Assembly (NCBI GenBank): GCA_963966185.1
Contig: CAWZYM010000184.1
Coordinates: 28,501 to 92,500 of the forward strand
Reading direction: 5' to 3'
From: Rhabditoides inermis
Taxonomy: Eukaryota > Nematoda > Chromadorea > Rhabditida > Rhabditidae
DNA: 64,000 bases
Shown here: positions 1-14,700 of the stretch, piece after piece
Layout: every line of letters begins with the position of its first letter
How positions within the stretch are numbered: position 1 is the first letter of the stretch
Position numbers and translations under genes: made by a program
Notes under the pieces: generated by a model
Seen by the model: the letters and a program-made list of their open reading frames with translations, nothing else
Told to the model about the DNA's origin: nothing
Database searches by the model: none

Positions 1-1043
1 TTTGCAAAAAACAATCAACCCCACATTTTTTTACTCTCAGAATAATCAAAATGCCGACATATGCCGGTCAGACTGCGGTTATCCAACGATGTTTGAAGTC
101 GGTTGATAGTAGTGTTGTTTTAGGCCATTTCGCGGGTTTTGAGGACGTGCCGTAGAGAACCAACAGGATCCAAAGAACAATCAACCACACTATTCATTAC
201 TTCAGAAAAATCAAAATGCCGATATATGCCGGTCAGACTGCGGTTATGCAAGGATGTTTGAAGTCGGTTGATAGTAGTGTTGTTTTAGACCATTTCGCCC
301 GTTTCGAGGACGTGCCCTCGGGAAACGAATGTTTGCAAATAACAATCAACCCCACTATATTTTACTCTCAGAATAAACAAAATGCCGACATATGCCGGTC
401 AGACTGCGGTTATCCAACGATGTTAGAAGTCGGTTGACAGTAGGGTTGTTTTAGGCCATTTCGCGCGTTCTGAGGACGTGCCCTAGAGAACCAACTGAAT
501 GCAAAGAACTATCAACTACACTATTCATTACTTCAGAAAAATCAAAATGCCGACATATGCCGGTCAGACTGCGGTTATCCAACGATGTTTGAAGTCGGTT
601 GATAGTAGTGTTGTTTTAGACCATTTCGCCCGTTTCGAGGACGTGCTCTCGGGAACCGAGTGTTTGCAAATAACAATCAACCCCACAATTTTTTCACTCT
701 CAGAATAATCAAAATGCCGACATATGCCGGTCAGACTGCGGTTATCCAACGATGTTAGAAGTCGGTTGACAGTAGGGTTGTTTTAGGCCATTTCGCGCGT
801 TCTGAGGACGTGCCCTAGAGTACCAACTGAATGCAAAGAACTATCAACTACACTATTCATTACTTCAGAAAAATCAAAATGCCGACATATGCCGGTCAGA
901 CTGCGGTTATCCAACGATGTTTGAAGTCGGTTGACAGTAGTGTTGTTTTAGGCCATTTCGCGGGTTTTTAGGACGTGCCGTAGAGAACCAACTGAATTCA
1001 AAGAACAATCAACTACACTATTCATTACTTCAGAAAAATCAAA

Positions 1044-4000
1044 GTGCCGATATATGCCGGTCAGACTGCGGTTATGCAACGATGTTTGAAGTCGGTTGAT
1101 AGTAGTGTTGTTTTAGACCATTTCGCCCGTTTCGAGGACGTGCCCTCGGGAAACGAATGTTTGCAAATAACAATCAACCCCACTATATTTTACTCTCAAA
1201 ATAAACAAAATGCCGACATATGCCGGTCAGACTGCGGTTATCCAACGATGTTAGAAGTCGGTTGGCAGTAGGGTTGTTTTAGGCCATTTCGCGCGTTCTG
1301 AGGACGTGCCCTAGAGAACCAACTGAATGCAAAGAACTATCAACTACACTATTCATTACTTCAGAAAAATCAAAATGCCGACATATGCCGGTCAGACTGC
1401 GGTTATCCAACGATGTTTGAAGTCGGTTGATAGTAGTGTTGTTTTAGACCATTTCGCCCGTTTCGAGGACGTGCTCTCGGGAACCGAATGTTTGCAAAAA
1501 ACAATCAACCCCACATTTTTTTACTCTCAGAATAATCAAAATGCCGACATATGCCGGTCAGACTGCGGTTATCCAACGATGTTTGAAGTCGGTTGACAGT
1601 AGGGTTGTTTTAGACCATGTCGCGCGTTTCGAGGACGTGCCATCGGGAACCAACTGAATGCAAAGAACTATCAACTACACTATTCAATACTTTAGAAAAA
1701 TCAAACTGCCGACATATGCCGGTCAGACTGCGGTTATCCAACGATGTTTGAAGTCGGTTGATAGTAGTGTTGTTTTAGACCATTTCGCCCGTTTCGAGGA
1801 CGTGCTCTCGGGAACCGAATGTTTGCAAATAACAATCAACCCCACATTTTTTTACTCTCAGAATAATCAAAATGCCGACATATGCCGGTCAGACTGCGGT
1901 TATCCAACGATGTTTGAAGTCGGTTGACAGTATGGTTGTTTTAGACCATGTCGCGCGTTTCGAGGACGTGCCATCGGGAACCGAATTTTGCAAATAACAA
2001 TCAACCCCACATTATTTTACTCTCAGAAAGAAAAAAATGCCGACTTATGCCGGTCAGACTGCGGTTATCCAACGATGTTTGAAGTCGGTTGATAGTAGTG
2101 TTGTTTTAGACCATTTCGCCCGTTTCGAGGACGTGCTCTCGGGAACCGAATGTTTGCAAATAACAATCAACCCCACATTTTTTCACTCTCAGAACAATCA
2201 AAATGCCGACATATGCCGGTCAGACTGCGGTTATCCAACGATGTTTGAAGTCGGTTGACAGTAGGGTTGTTTTAGGCCATTTCGCGCGTTCTGAGGACGT
2301 GCCCTAGAGAACCACTGAATGCAAAGAACTATCAACCACACTTTTCATCACTTTTAGAATAATCAAAATGCCGCTCTATGCCGGACAGACTGCGGTTATC
2401 CAACGATGTTTGAAGTCGGTTGACAGTAGTGTTGTTTTAGACCATTTCGCCCGTTTTGAGGACGTGCCCTCGGGAACCGAATGTTTGCAAATAACAATCA
2501 ACCCCACATTATTTTACTTACAGAATGAACAAAATGCCGACATATGCCGGTCAGACTGCGGTTATCCAACGATGTTTGAAGTCGGTTGACAGTAGGGTTG
2601 TTTTAGGCCATTTCGCGCGTTCTGAGGACGTGCCCTAGAGAACCAACTGAATGCAAAGAACTTTCAACTACACTAATCATTACTTCAGAAAAATCAAAAT
2701 GCCGACATATGCCGGTCAGACTGCGGTTATCCAACGATGTTTGAAGTCGGTTGATAGTAGTGTTGTTTTAGACCATTTCGCCCGTTTCGAGGACGTGCTC
2801 TCGGGAACCGAATGTTTGCAAAAAACAATCAACCCCACATTTTTTTACTCTCAGAATAATCAAAATGCCGACATATGCCGGTCAGACTGCGGTTATCCAA
2901 CGATGTTTGAAGTCGGTTGATAGTAGTGTTGTTTTAGGCCATTTCGCGGGTTTTGAGGACGTGCCGTAGAGAACCAACAGGATCCAAAGAACAATCAACC
3001 ACACTATTCATTACTTCAGAAAAATCAAAATGCCGATATATGCCGGTCAGACTGCGGTTATGCAACGATGTTTGAAGTCGGTTGATAGTAGTGTTGTTTT
3101 AGACCATTTCGCCCGTTTCGAGGACGTGCCCTCGGGAAACGAATGTTTGCAAATAACAATCAACCCCACTATATTTTACTCTCAAAATAAACAAAATGCC
3201 GACATATGCCGGTCAGACTGCGGTTATCCAACGATGTTAGAAGTCGGTTGACAGTAGGGTTGTTTTAGGCCATTTCGCGCGTTCTGAGGACGTGCCCTAG
3301 AGAACCAACTGAATGCAAAGAACTTTCAACTACACTATTCATTACTTCAGAAAAATCAAAATGCCGACATATGCCGGTCAGACTGCGGTTATCCAACGAT
3401 GTTTGAAGTCGGTTGATAGTAGTGTTGTTTTAGACCATTTCGCCCGTTTCGAGGACGTGCTCTCGGGAACCGAATGTTTGCAAAAAACAATCAACCCCAC
3501 ATTTTTTTACTCTCAGAATAATCAAAATGCCGACATATGCCGGTCAGACTGCGGTTATCCAACGATGTTTGAAGTCGGTTGACAGTAGGGTTGTTTTAGA
3601 CCATGTCGCGCGTTTCGAGGACGTGCCATCGGGAACCAACTGAATGCAAAGAACTATCAACTACACTATTCAATACTTTAGAAAAATCAAACTGCCGACA
3701 TATGCCGGTCAGACTGCGGTTATCCAACGATGTTTGAAGTCGGTTGATAGTAGTGTTGTTTTAGACCATTTCGCCCGTTTCGAGGACGTGCTCTCGGGAA
3801 CCGAATGTTTGCAAATAACAATCAACCCCACATTTTTTTACTCTCAGAATAATCAAAATGCCGACATATGCCGGTCAGACTGCGGTTATCCAACGATGTT
3901 TGAAGTCGGTTGACAGTATGGTTGTTTTAGACCATGTCGCGCGTTTCGAGGACGTGCCATCGGGAACCGAATTTTGCAAATAACAATCAACCCCACATTA

Positions 4001-5901
4001 TTTTACTCTCAGAAAGAAAAAAATGCCGACTTATGCCGGTCAGACTGCGGTTATCCAACGATGTTTGAAGTCGGTTGATAGTAGTGTTGTTTTAGACCAT
4101 TTCGCCCGTTTCGAGGACGTGCTCTCGGGAACCGAATGTTTGCAAATAACAATCAACCCCACATTTTTTCACTCTCAGAACAATCAAAATGCCGACATAT
4201 GCCGGTCAGACTGCGGTTATCCAACGATGTTTGAAGTCGGTTGACAGTAGGGTTGTTTTAGGCCATTTCGCGCGTTCTGAGGACGTGCCCTAGAGAACCA
4301 CTGAATGCAAAGAACTATCAACCACACTTTTCATCACTTTTAGAATAATCAAAATGCCGCTCTATGCCGGACAGACTGCGGTTATCCAACGATGTTTGAA
4401 GTCGGTTGACAGTAGTGTTGTTTTAGACCATTTCGCCCGTTTTGAGGACGTGCCCTCGGGAACCGAATGTTTGCAAATAACAATCAACCCCACATTATTT
4501 TACTTACAGAATGAACAAAATGCCGACATATGCCGGTCAGACTGCGGTTATCCAACGATGTTTGAAGTCGGTTGACAGTAGGGTTGTTTTAGGCCATTTC
4601 GCGCGTTCTGAGGACGTGCCCTAGAGAACCAACTGAATGCAAAGAACTTTCAACTACACTAATCATTACTTCAGAAAAATCAAAATGCCGACATATGCCG
4701 GTCAGACTGCGGTTATCCAACGATGTTTGAAGTCGGTTGATAGTAGTGTTGTTTTAGACCATTTCGCCCGTTTCGAGGACGTGCTCTCGGGAACCGAATG
4801 TTTGCAAAAAACAATCAACCCCACATTTTTTTACTCTCAGAATAATCAAAATGCCGACATATGCCGGTCAGACTGCGGTTATCCAACGATGTTTGAAGTC
4901 GGTTGATAGTAGTGTTGTTTTAGGCCATTTCGCGGGTTTTGAGGACGTGCCGTAGAGAACCAACAGGATCCAAAGAACAATCAACCACACTATTCATTAC
5001 TTCAGAAAAATCAAAATGCCGATATATGCCGGTCAGACTGCGGTTATGCAACGATGTTTGAAGTCGGTTGATAGTAGTGTTGTTTTAGACCATTTCGCCC
5101 GTTTCGAGGACGTGCCCTCGGGAAACGAATGTTTGCAAATAACAATCAACCCCACTATATTTTACTCTCAAAATAAACAAAATGCCGACATATGCCGGTC
5201 AGACTGCGGTTATCCAACGATGTTAGAAGTCGGTTGACAGTAGGGTTGTTTTAGGCCATTTCGCGCGTTCTGAGGACGTGCCCTAGAGAACCAACTGAAT
5301 GCAAAGAACTTTCAACTACACTATTCATTACTTCAGAAAAATCAAAATGCCGACATATGCCGGTCAGACTGCGGTTATCCAACGATGTTTGAAGTCGGTT
5401 GATAGTAGTGTTGTTTTAGACCATTTCGCCCGTTTCGAGGACGTGCTCTCGGGAACCGAATGTTTGCAAAAAAAACAATCAACCCCACATTTTTTTAATC
5501 TCAGAATAATCAAAATGCCGACAAATGCCGGTCAGACTGCGGTTATCCAACGATGTTTGAAGTCGGTTGACAGTAGGGTTGTTTTAGACCATGTCGCGCG
5601 TTTCGAGGACGTACCATCGGGAACCAACTGAATGCAAAGAACTATCAACTACACTATTCAATACTTCAGAAAAATCAAACTGCCGACATATGCCGGTCAG
5701 ACTGCGGTTATCCAACGATGTTTGAAGTCGGTTGATAGTAGTGTTGTTTTAGACCATTTCGCCCGTTTCGAGGACGTGCTCTCGGGAACCGAATGTTTGC
5801 AAATAACAATCAACCCCACATTTTTTTACTCTCAGAATAATCAAAATGCCGACATATGCCGGTCAGACTGCGGTTATCCAACGATGTTTGAAGTCGGTTG
5901 A
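1044..5901. repeat. Higher-order repeat, 1,986 bp (12 monomers)
   Basis: Blocks repeat with a 1,986 bp offset. The segments starting at 1658 and 3644 match, as do 2037 and 4023, 2368 and 4354, 2651 and 4637, and 3030 and 5016. The third copy is offset by two further bases because of an A-run expansion near 5470, and it loses two monomers after 5846. A variant monomer containing GGATCC recurs at about 165, 2970 and 4960 and marks the register. Confidence 0.9.
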
Positions 5902-6176
5902 TAGTAGTGTTGTTTTAGACCATTTCGCCCGTTTCGAGGACGTGCTCTCGGGAACCGAATGTTTGCAAATAACAATCAACCCCACATTTTTTCACTCTCA
6001 GAACAATCAAAATGCCGACATATGCCGGTCAGACTGCGGTTATCCAACGATGTTTGAAGTCGGTTGACAGTAGGGTTGTTTTAGGCCATTTCGCGCGTTC
6101 TGAGGACGTGCCCTAGAGAACCACTGAATGCAAAGAACTATCAACCACACTTTTCATCACTTTTAGAATAATCAAA

Positions 6177-8716
6177 ATGCCGCTCTATGCCGGTCAGACT
6201 GCGGTTATCCAACGATGTTTGAAGTCGGTTGACAGTAGTGTTGTTTTAGACCATTTCGCCCGTTTTGAGGACGTGCCCTCGGGAACCGAATGTTTGCAAA
6301 TAACAATCAACCCCACATTATTTTACTTACAGAATGAACAAAATGCCGACATATGCCGGTCAGACTGCGGTTATCCAACGATGTTTGAAGTCGGTTGACA
6401 GTAGGGTTGTTGTAGGCCATTTCGCGCGTTCTGAGGACGTGCCCTAGAGAACCAACTGAATGCAAAGAACTTTCAACTACACTAATCATTACTTCAGAAA
6501 AATCAAAATGCCGACATATGCCGGTCAGACTGCGGTTATCCAACGATGTTTGAAGTCGGTTGATAGTAGTGTTGTTTTAGGCCATTTCGCGGGTTTTGAG
6601 GACGTGCCGTAAAGAACCAACAGGATCCAAAGAACAATCAACCACACTATTCATTACTACAGAAAAATCAAAATGCCGATATATGCCGGTCAGACTGCGG
6701 TTATGCAACGATGTTTGAAGTCGGTTGATAGTAGTGTTGTTTTAGACCATTTCGCCCGTTTCGAGGACGTGCCCTCGGGAAACGAATGTTTGCAAATAAC
6801 AATCAACCCCACATTTTTTTACTCTCAGAATAAAAAAAATGCCGACATATGCCGGTCAGACTGCGGTTATCCAACGATGTTTGAAGTCGGTTGATAGTAG
6901 TGTTGTTTTAGACCATTTCGCCCGTTTCGAGGACGTGCCCTCGGGAAACGAATGTTTGCAAATAACAATCAACCCCACATTTTTTTACTCTCAAAATAAA
7001 AAAAATGCCGACATATGCCGGTCAGACTGCGGTTATCCAACGATGTTTGAAGTCGGTTGATAGTAGTGTTGTTTTAGACCATTTCGCCCGTTTCGAGGAC
7101 GTGCCCTCGGGAAACGAATGTTTGCAAATAACAATCAACCCCACATTTTTTTACTCTCAGAATAATCAAAATGCCGACATATGCCGGTCAGACTGCGGTT
7201 ATCCAACGATGTTTGAAGTCGGTTGATAGTAGTGTTGTTTTAGACCATTTCGCCCGTTTCGAGGACGTGCTCTCGGGAACCGAATGTTTGCAAATAACAA
7301 TCAACCCCACATTTTTTCACTCTCAGAACAATCAAAATGCCGACATATGCCGGTCAGACTGCGGTTATCCAACGATGTTTGAAGTCGGTTGACAGTAGGG
7401 TTGTTTTAGGCCATTTCGCGCGTTCTGAGGACGTGCCCTAGAGAACCACTGAATGCAAAGAACTATCAACCACACTTTTCATCACTTTTAGAATAATCAA
7501 AATGCCGCTCTATGCCGGTCAGACTGCGGTTATCCAACGATGTTTGAAGTCGGTTGACAGTAGTGTTGTTTTAGACCATTTCGCCCGTTTTGAGGACGTG
7601 CCCTCGGGAACCGAATGTTTGCAAATAACAATCAACCCCACATTATTTTACTTACAGAATGAACAAAATGCCGACATATGCCGGTCAGACTGCGGTTATC
7701 CAACGATGTTTGAAGTCGGTTGACAGTAGGGTTGTTGTAGGCCATTTCGCGCGTTCTGAGGACGTGCCCTAGAGAACCAACTGAATGCAAAGAACTTTCA
7801 ACTACACTAATCATTACTTCAGAAAAATCAAAATGCCGACATATGCCGGTCAGACTGCGGTTATCCAACGATGTTTGAAGTCGGTTGATAGTAGTGTTGT
7901 TTTAGGCCATTTCGCGGGTTTTGAGGACGTGCCGTAGAGAACCAACAGGATCCAAAGAACAATCAACCACACTATTCATTACTTCAGAAAAATCAAAATG
8001 CCGATATATGCCGGTCAGACTGCGGTTATGCAACGATGTTTGAAGTCGGTTGATAGTAGTGTTGTTTTAGACCATTTCGCCCGTTTCGAGGACGTGCCCT
8101 CGGGAAACGAATGTTTGCAAATAACAATCAACCCCACATTTTTTTACTCTCAGAATAAAAAAAATGCCGACATATGCCGGTCAGACTGCGGTTATCCAAC
8201 GATGTTTGAAGTCGGTTGATAGTAGTGTTGTTTTAGACCATTTCGCCCGTTTCGAGGACGTGCCCTCGGGAAACGAATGTTTGCAAATAACAATCAACCC
8301 CACATTTTTTTACTCTCAGAATAATCAAAATGCCGACATATGCCGGTCAGACTGCGGTTATCCAACGATGTTTGAAGTCGGTTGACAGTATGGTTGTTTT
8401 AGACCATGTCGTGCGTTTCGAGGACGTGCCATCGGGAACCGAATTTTGCAAATAACAATCAACCCCACATTATTTTACTCTCAGAAAGAAAAAAATGCCG
8501 ACTTATGCCGGTCAGACTGCGGTTATCCAACGATGTTTGAAGTCGGTTGATAGTAGTGTTGTTTTAGACCATTTCGCCCGTTTCGAGGACGTGCTCTCGG
8601 GAACCGAATGTTTGCAAATAACAATCAACCCCACATTTTTTCACTCTCAGAACAATCAAAATGCCGACATATGCCGGTCAGACTGCGGTTATCCAACGAT
8701 GTTTGAAGTCGGTTGA
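6177..8716. repeat. Higher-order repeat, 1,325 bp (8 monomers)
   Basis: Segments at 6177, 6307 and 6673 recur at 7502, 7632 and 7998, each exactly 1,325 bp later. This equals eight monomers. The second copy is followed by a slightly different arrangement, with one type A monomer missing. Confidence 0.85.
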
Positions 8717-11700
8717 CAGTAGGGTTGTTTTAGGCCATTTCGCGCGTTCTGAGGACGTGCCCTAGAGAACCACTGAATGCAAAGAACTATCAACCACACT
8801 TTTCATCACTTTTAGAATAATCAAAATGCCGCTCTATGCCGGTCAGACTGCGGTTATGCAACGATGTTTGAAGTAGGTTGACAGTAGTGTTGTTTTAGAC
8901 CATTTCGCCCGTTTTGAGGACGTGCCCTCGGGAACCGAATGTTTGCAAAACAATCAACCCCACATTATTTTACTTACAGAATGAACAAAATGCCGACATA
9001 TGCCGGTCAGACTGCGGTTATCCAACGATGTTTGAAGTCGGTTGACAGTAGGGTTGTTTTAGGCCATTTCGCGCGTTCTGAGGACGTGCCCTAGAGAACC
9101 AACTGAATGCAAAGAACTTTCAACTACACTATTCATTACTTCAGAAAAATCAAAATGCCGACATATGCCGGTCAGACTGCGGTTATCCAACGATGTTTGA
9201 AGTCGGTTGATAGTAGTGTTGTTTTAGGCCATTTCGCGGGTTTTGAGGACGTGCCGTAGAGAACCAACAGGATCCAAAGAACAATCAACCACACTATTCA
9301 TTACTTCAGAAAAATCAAAATGCCGATATATGCCGGTCAGACTGCGGTTATGCAACGATGTTTGAAGTCGGTTGATAGTAGTGTTGTTTTAGACCATTTC
9401 GCCCGTTTCGAGGACGTGCCCTCGGGAAACGAATGTTTGCAAATAACAATCAACCCCACTATATTTTACTCTCAAAATAAACAAAATGCCGACATATGCC
9501 GGTCAGACTGCGGTTATCCAACGATGTTAGAAGTCGGTTGACAGTATGGTTGTTTTAGACCATGTCGCGCGTTTCGAGGACGTGCCATCGGGAACCGAAT
9601 TTTGCAAATAACAATCAACCCCACATTATTTTACTCTCAGAAAGAAAAAAATGCCGACTTATGCCGGTCAGACTGCGGTTATCCAACGATGTTTGAAGTC
9701 GGTTGATAGTAGTGTTGTTTTAGACCATTTCGCCCGTTTCGAGGACGTGCTCTCGGGAACCGAATGTTTGCAAAAAACAATCAACCCCACATTTTTTTAC
9801 TCTCAGAATAATCAAAATGCCGACATATGCCGGTCAGACTGCGGTTATCCAACGATGTTTGAAGTCGGTTGATAGTAGTGTTGTTTTAGGCCATTTCGCG
9901 GGTTTTGAGGACGTGCCGTAGAGAACCAACAGGATCCAAAGAACAATCAACCACACTATTCATTACTTCAGAAAAATCAAAATGCCGATATATGCCGGTC
10001 AGACTGCGGTTATGCAACGATGTTTGAAGTCGGTTGATAGTAGTGTTGTTTTAGACCATTTCGCCCGTTTCGAGGACGTGCCCTCGGGAAACGAATGTTT
10101 GCAAATAACAATCAACCCCACTATATTTTACTCTCAAAATAAACAAAATGCCGACATATGCCGGTCAGACTGCGGTTATCCAACGATGTTAGAAGTCGGT
10201 TGACAGTAGGGTTGTTTTAGGCCATTTCGCGCGTTCTGAGGACGTGCCCTAGAGAACCAACTGAATGCAAAGAACTTTCAACTACACTATTCATTACTTC
10301 AGAAAAATCAAAATGCCGACATATGCCGGTCAGACTGCGGTTATCCAACGATGTTTGAAGTCGGTTGATAGTAGTGTTGTTTTAGACCATTTCGCCCGTT
10401 TCGAGGACGTGCTCTCGGGAACCGAATGTTTGCAAAAAAACAATCAACCCCACATTTTTTTACTCTCAGAATAATCAAAATGCCGACATATGCCGGTCAG
10501 ACTGCGGTTATCCAACGATGTTTGAAGTCGGTTGACAGTAGGGTTGTTTTAGACCATGTCGCGCGTTTCGAGGACGTACCATCGGGAACCAACTGAATGC
10601 AAAGAACTATCAACTACACTATTCAATACTTCAGAAAAATCAAAATGCCGACATATGCCGGTCAGACTGCGGTTATCCAACGATGTTTGAAGTCGGTTGA
10701 TAGTAGTGTTGTTTTAGACCATTTCGCCCGTTTCGAGGACGTGCTCTCGGGAACCGAATGTTTGCAAATAACAATCAACCCCACATTTTTTTACTCTCAG
10801 AATAATCAAAATGCCGACATATGCCGGTCAGACTGCGGTTATCCAACGATGTTTGAAGTCGGTTGATAGTAGTGTTGTTTTAGACCATTTCGCCCGTTTC
10901 GAGGACGTGCTCTCGGGAACCGAATGTTTGCAAATAACAATCAACCCCACATTTTTTCACTCTCAGAACAATCAAAATGCCGACATATGCCGGTCAGACT
11001 GCGGTTATCCAACGATGTTTGAAATCGGTTGACAGTAGGGTTGTTTTAGGCCATTTCGCGCGTTCTGAGGACGTGCCCTAGAGAACCACTGAATGCAAAG
11101 AACTATCAACCACACTTTTCATCACTTTTAGAATAATCAAAATGCCGCTCTATGCCGGACAGACTGCGGTTATCCAACGATGTTTGAAGTCGGTTGACAG
11201 TAGTGTTGTTTTAGACCATTTCGCCCGTTTTGAGGACGTGCCCTCGGGAACCGAATGTTTGCAAATAACAATCAACCCCACATTATTTTTATTACAGAAT
11301 GAACAAAATGCCGACATATGCCGGTCAGACTGCGGTTATCCAACGATGTTTGAAGTCGGTTGACAGTAGGGTTGTTTTAGGCCATTTCGCGCGTTCTGAG
11401 GACGTGCCCTAGAGAACCAACTGAATGCAAAGAACTTTCAACTACACTAATCATTACTTCAGAAAAATCAAAATGCCGACATATGCCGGTCAGACTGCGG
11501 TTATCCAACGATGTTTGAAGTCGGTTGATAGTAGTGTTGTTTTAGACCATTTCGCCCGTTTCGAGGACGTGCTCTCGGGAACCGAATGTTTGCAAAAAAC
11601 AATCAACCCCACATTTTTTTACTCTCAGAATAATCAAAATGCCGACATATGCCGGTCAGACTGCGGTTATCCAACGATGTTTGAAGTCGGTTGATAGTAG

Positions 11701-14700
11701 TGTTGTTTTAGGCCATTTCGCGGGTTTTGAGGACGTGCCGTAGAGAACCAACAGGATCCAAAGAACAATCAACCACACTATTCATTACTTCAGAAAAATC
11801 AAAATGCCGATATATGCCGGTCAGACTGCGGTTATGCAACGATGTTTGAAGTCGGTTGATAGTAGTGTTGTTTTAGACCATTTCGCCCGTTTCGAGGACG
11901 TGCCCTCGGGAAACGAATGTTTGCAAATAACAATCAACCCCACTATATTTTACTCTCAAAATAAACAAAATGCCGACATATGCCGGTCAGACTGCGGTTA
12001 TCCAACGATGTTAGAAGTCGGTTGACAGTAGGGTTGTTTTAGGCCATTTCGCGCGTTCTGAGGACGTGCCCTAGAGAACCAACTGAATGCAAAGAACTTT
12101 CAACTACACTATTCATTACTTCAGAAAAATCAAAATGCCGACATATGCCGGTCAGACTGCGGTTATCCAACGATGTTTGAAGTCGGTTGATAGTAGTGTT
12201 GTTTTAGACCATTTCGCCCGTTTCGAGGACGTGCTCTCGGGAACCGAATGTTTGCAAAAAAACAATCAACCCCACATTTTTTTACTCTCAGAATAATCAA
12301 AATGCCGACATATGCCGGTCAGACTGCGGTTATCCAACGATGTTTGAAGTCGGTTGACAGTAGGGTTGTTTTAGACCATGTCGCGCGTTTCGAGGACGTA
12401 CCATCGGGAACCAACTGAATGCAAAGAACTATCAACTACACTATTCAATACTTCAGAAAAATCAAACTGCCGACATATGCCGGTCAGACTGCGGTTATCC
12501 AACGATGTTTGAAGTCGGTTGATAGTAGTGTTGTTTTAGACCATTTCGCCCGTTTCGAGGACGTGCTCTCGGGAACCGAATGTTTGCAAATAACAATCAA
12601 CCCCACATTATTTTACTTACAGAATGAACAAAATGCCGACATATGCCGGTCAGACTGCGGTTATCCAACGATGTTTGAAGTCGGTTGACAGTAGGGTTGT
12701 TGTAGGCCATTTCGCGCGTTCTGAGGACGTGCCCTAGAGAACCAACTGAATGCAAAGAACTTTCAACTACACTAATCATTACTTCAGAAAAATCAAAATG
12801 CCGACATATGCCGGTCAGACTGCGGTTATCCAACGATGTTTGAAGTCGGTTGATAGTAGTGTTGTTTTAGGCCATTTCGCGGGTTTTGAGGACGTGCCGT
12901 AGAGAACCAACAGGATCCAAAGAACAATCAACCACACTATTCATTACTTCAGAAAAATCAAAATGCCGATATATGCCGGTCAGACTGCGGTTATGCAACG
13001 ATGTTTGAAGTCGGTTGATAGTAGTGTTGTTTTAGACCATTTCGCCCGTTTCGAGGACGTGCCCTCGGGAAACGAATGTTTGCAAATAACAATCAACCCC
13101 ACATTTTTTTTACTCTCAGAATAAAAAAAATGCCGACATATGCCGGTCAGACTGCGGTTATCCAACGATGTTTGAAGTCGGTTGATAGTAGTGTTGTTTT
13201 AGACCATTTCGCCCGTTTCGAGGACGTGCCCTCGGGAAACGAATGTTTGCAAATAACAATCAACCCCACATTTTTTTACTCTCAGAATAATCAAAATGCC
13301 GACATATGCCGGTCAGACTGCGGTTATCCAACGATGTTTGAAGTCGGTTGACAGTATGGTTGTTTTAGACCATGTCGCGCGTTTCGAGGACGTGCCATCG
13401 GGAACCGAATTTTGCAAATAACAATCAACCCCACATTATTTTACTCTCAGAAAGAAAAAAATGCCGACTTATGCCGGTCAGACTGCGGTTATCCAACGAT
13501 GTTTGAAGTCGGTTGATAGTAGTGTTGTTTTAGACCATTTCGCCCGTTTCGAGGACGTGCTCTCGGGAACCGAATGTTTGCAAATAACAATCAACCCCAC
13601 ATTTTTTCACTCTCAGAACAATCAAAATGCCGACATATGCCGGTCAGACTGCGGTTATCCAACGATGTTTGAAGTCGGTTGACAGTAGGGTTGTTTTAGG
13701 CCATTTCGCGCGTTCTGAGGACGTGCCCTAGAGAACCACTGAATGCAAAGAACTATCAACCACACTTTTCATCACTTTTAGAATAATCAAAATGCCGCTC
13801 TATGCCGGTCAGACTGCGGTTATGCAACGATGTTTGAAGTAGGTTGACAGTAGTGTTGTTTTAGACCATTTCGCCCGTTTTGAGGACGTGCCCTCGGGAA
13901 CCGAATGTTTGCAAATAACAATCAACCCCACATTATTTTACTTACAGAATGAACAAAATGCCGACATATGCCGGTCAGACTGCGGTTATCCAACGATGTT
14001 TGAAGTCGGTTGACAGTAGGGTTGTTTTAGGCCATTTCGCGCGTTCTGAGGACGTGCCCTAGAGAACCAACTGAATGCAAAGAACTTTCAACCACACTAT
14101 TCATTACTTCAGAAAAATCAAAATGCCGATATATGCCGGTCAGACTGCGGTTATGCAACGATGTTTGAAGTCGGTTGATAGTAGTGTTGTTTTAGACCAT
14201 TTCGCCCGTTTCGAGGACGTGCCCTCGGGAAACGAATGTTTGCAAATAACAATCAACCCCACTATATTTTACTCTCAAAATAAACAAAATGCCGACATAT
14301 GCCGGTCAGACTGCGGTTATCCAACGATGTTAAAAGTCGGTTGACAGTATGGTTGTTTTAGACCATGTCGCGCGTTTCGAGGACGTGCCATCGGGAACCG
14401 AATTTTGCAAATAACAATCAACCCCACATTATTTTACTCTCAGAAAGAAAAAAATGCCGACTTATGCCGGTCAGACTGCGGTTATCCAACGATGTTTGAA
14501 GTCGGTTGATAGTAGTGTTGTTTTAGACCATTTCGCCCGTTTCGAGGACGTGCTCTCGGGAACCGAATGTTTGCAAAAAACAATCAACCCCACATTTTTT
14601 TACTCTCAGAATAATCAAAATGCCGACATATGCCGGTCAGACTGCGGTTATCCAACGATGTTTGAAGTCGGTTGATAGTAGTGTTGTTTTAGGCCATTTC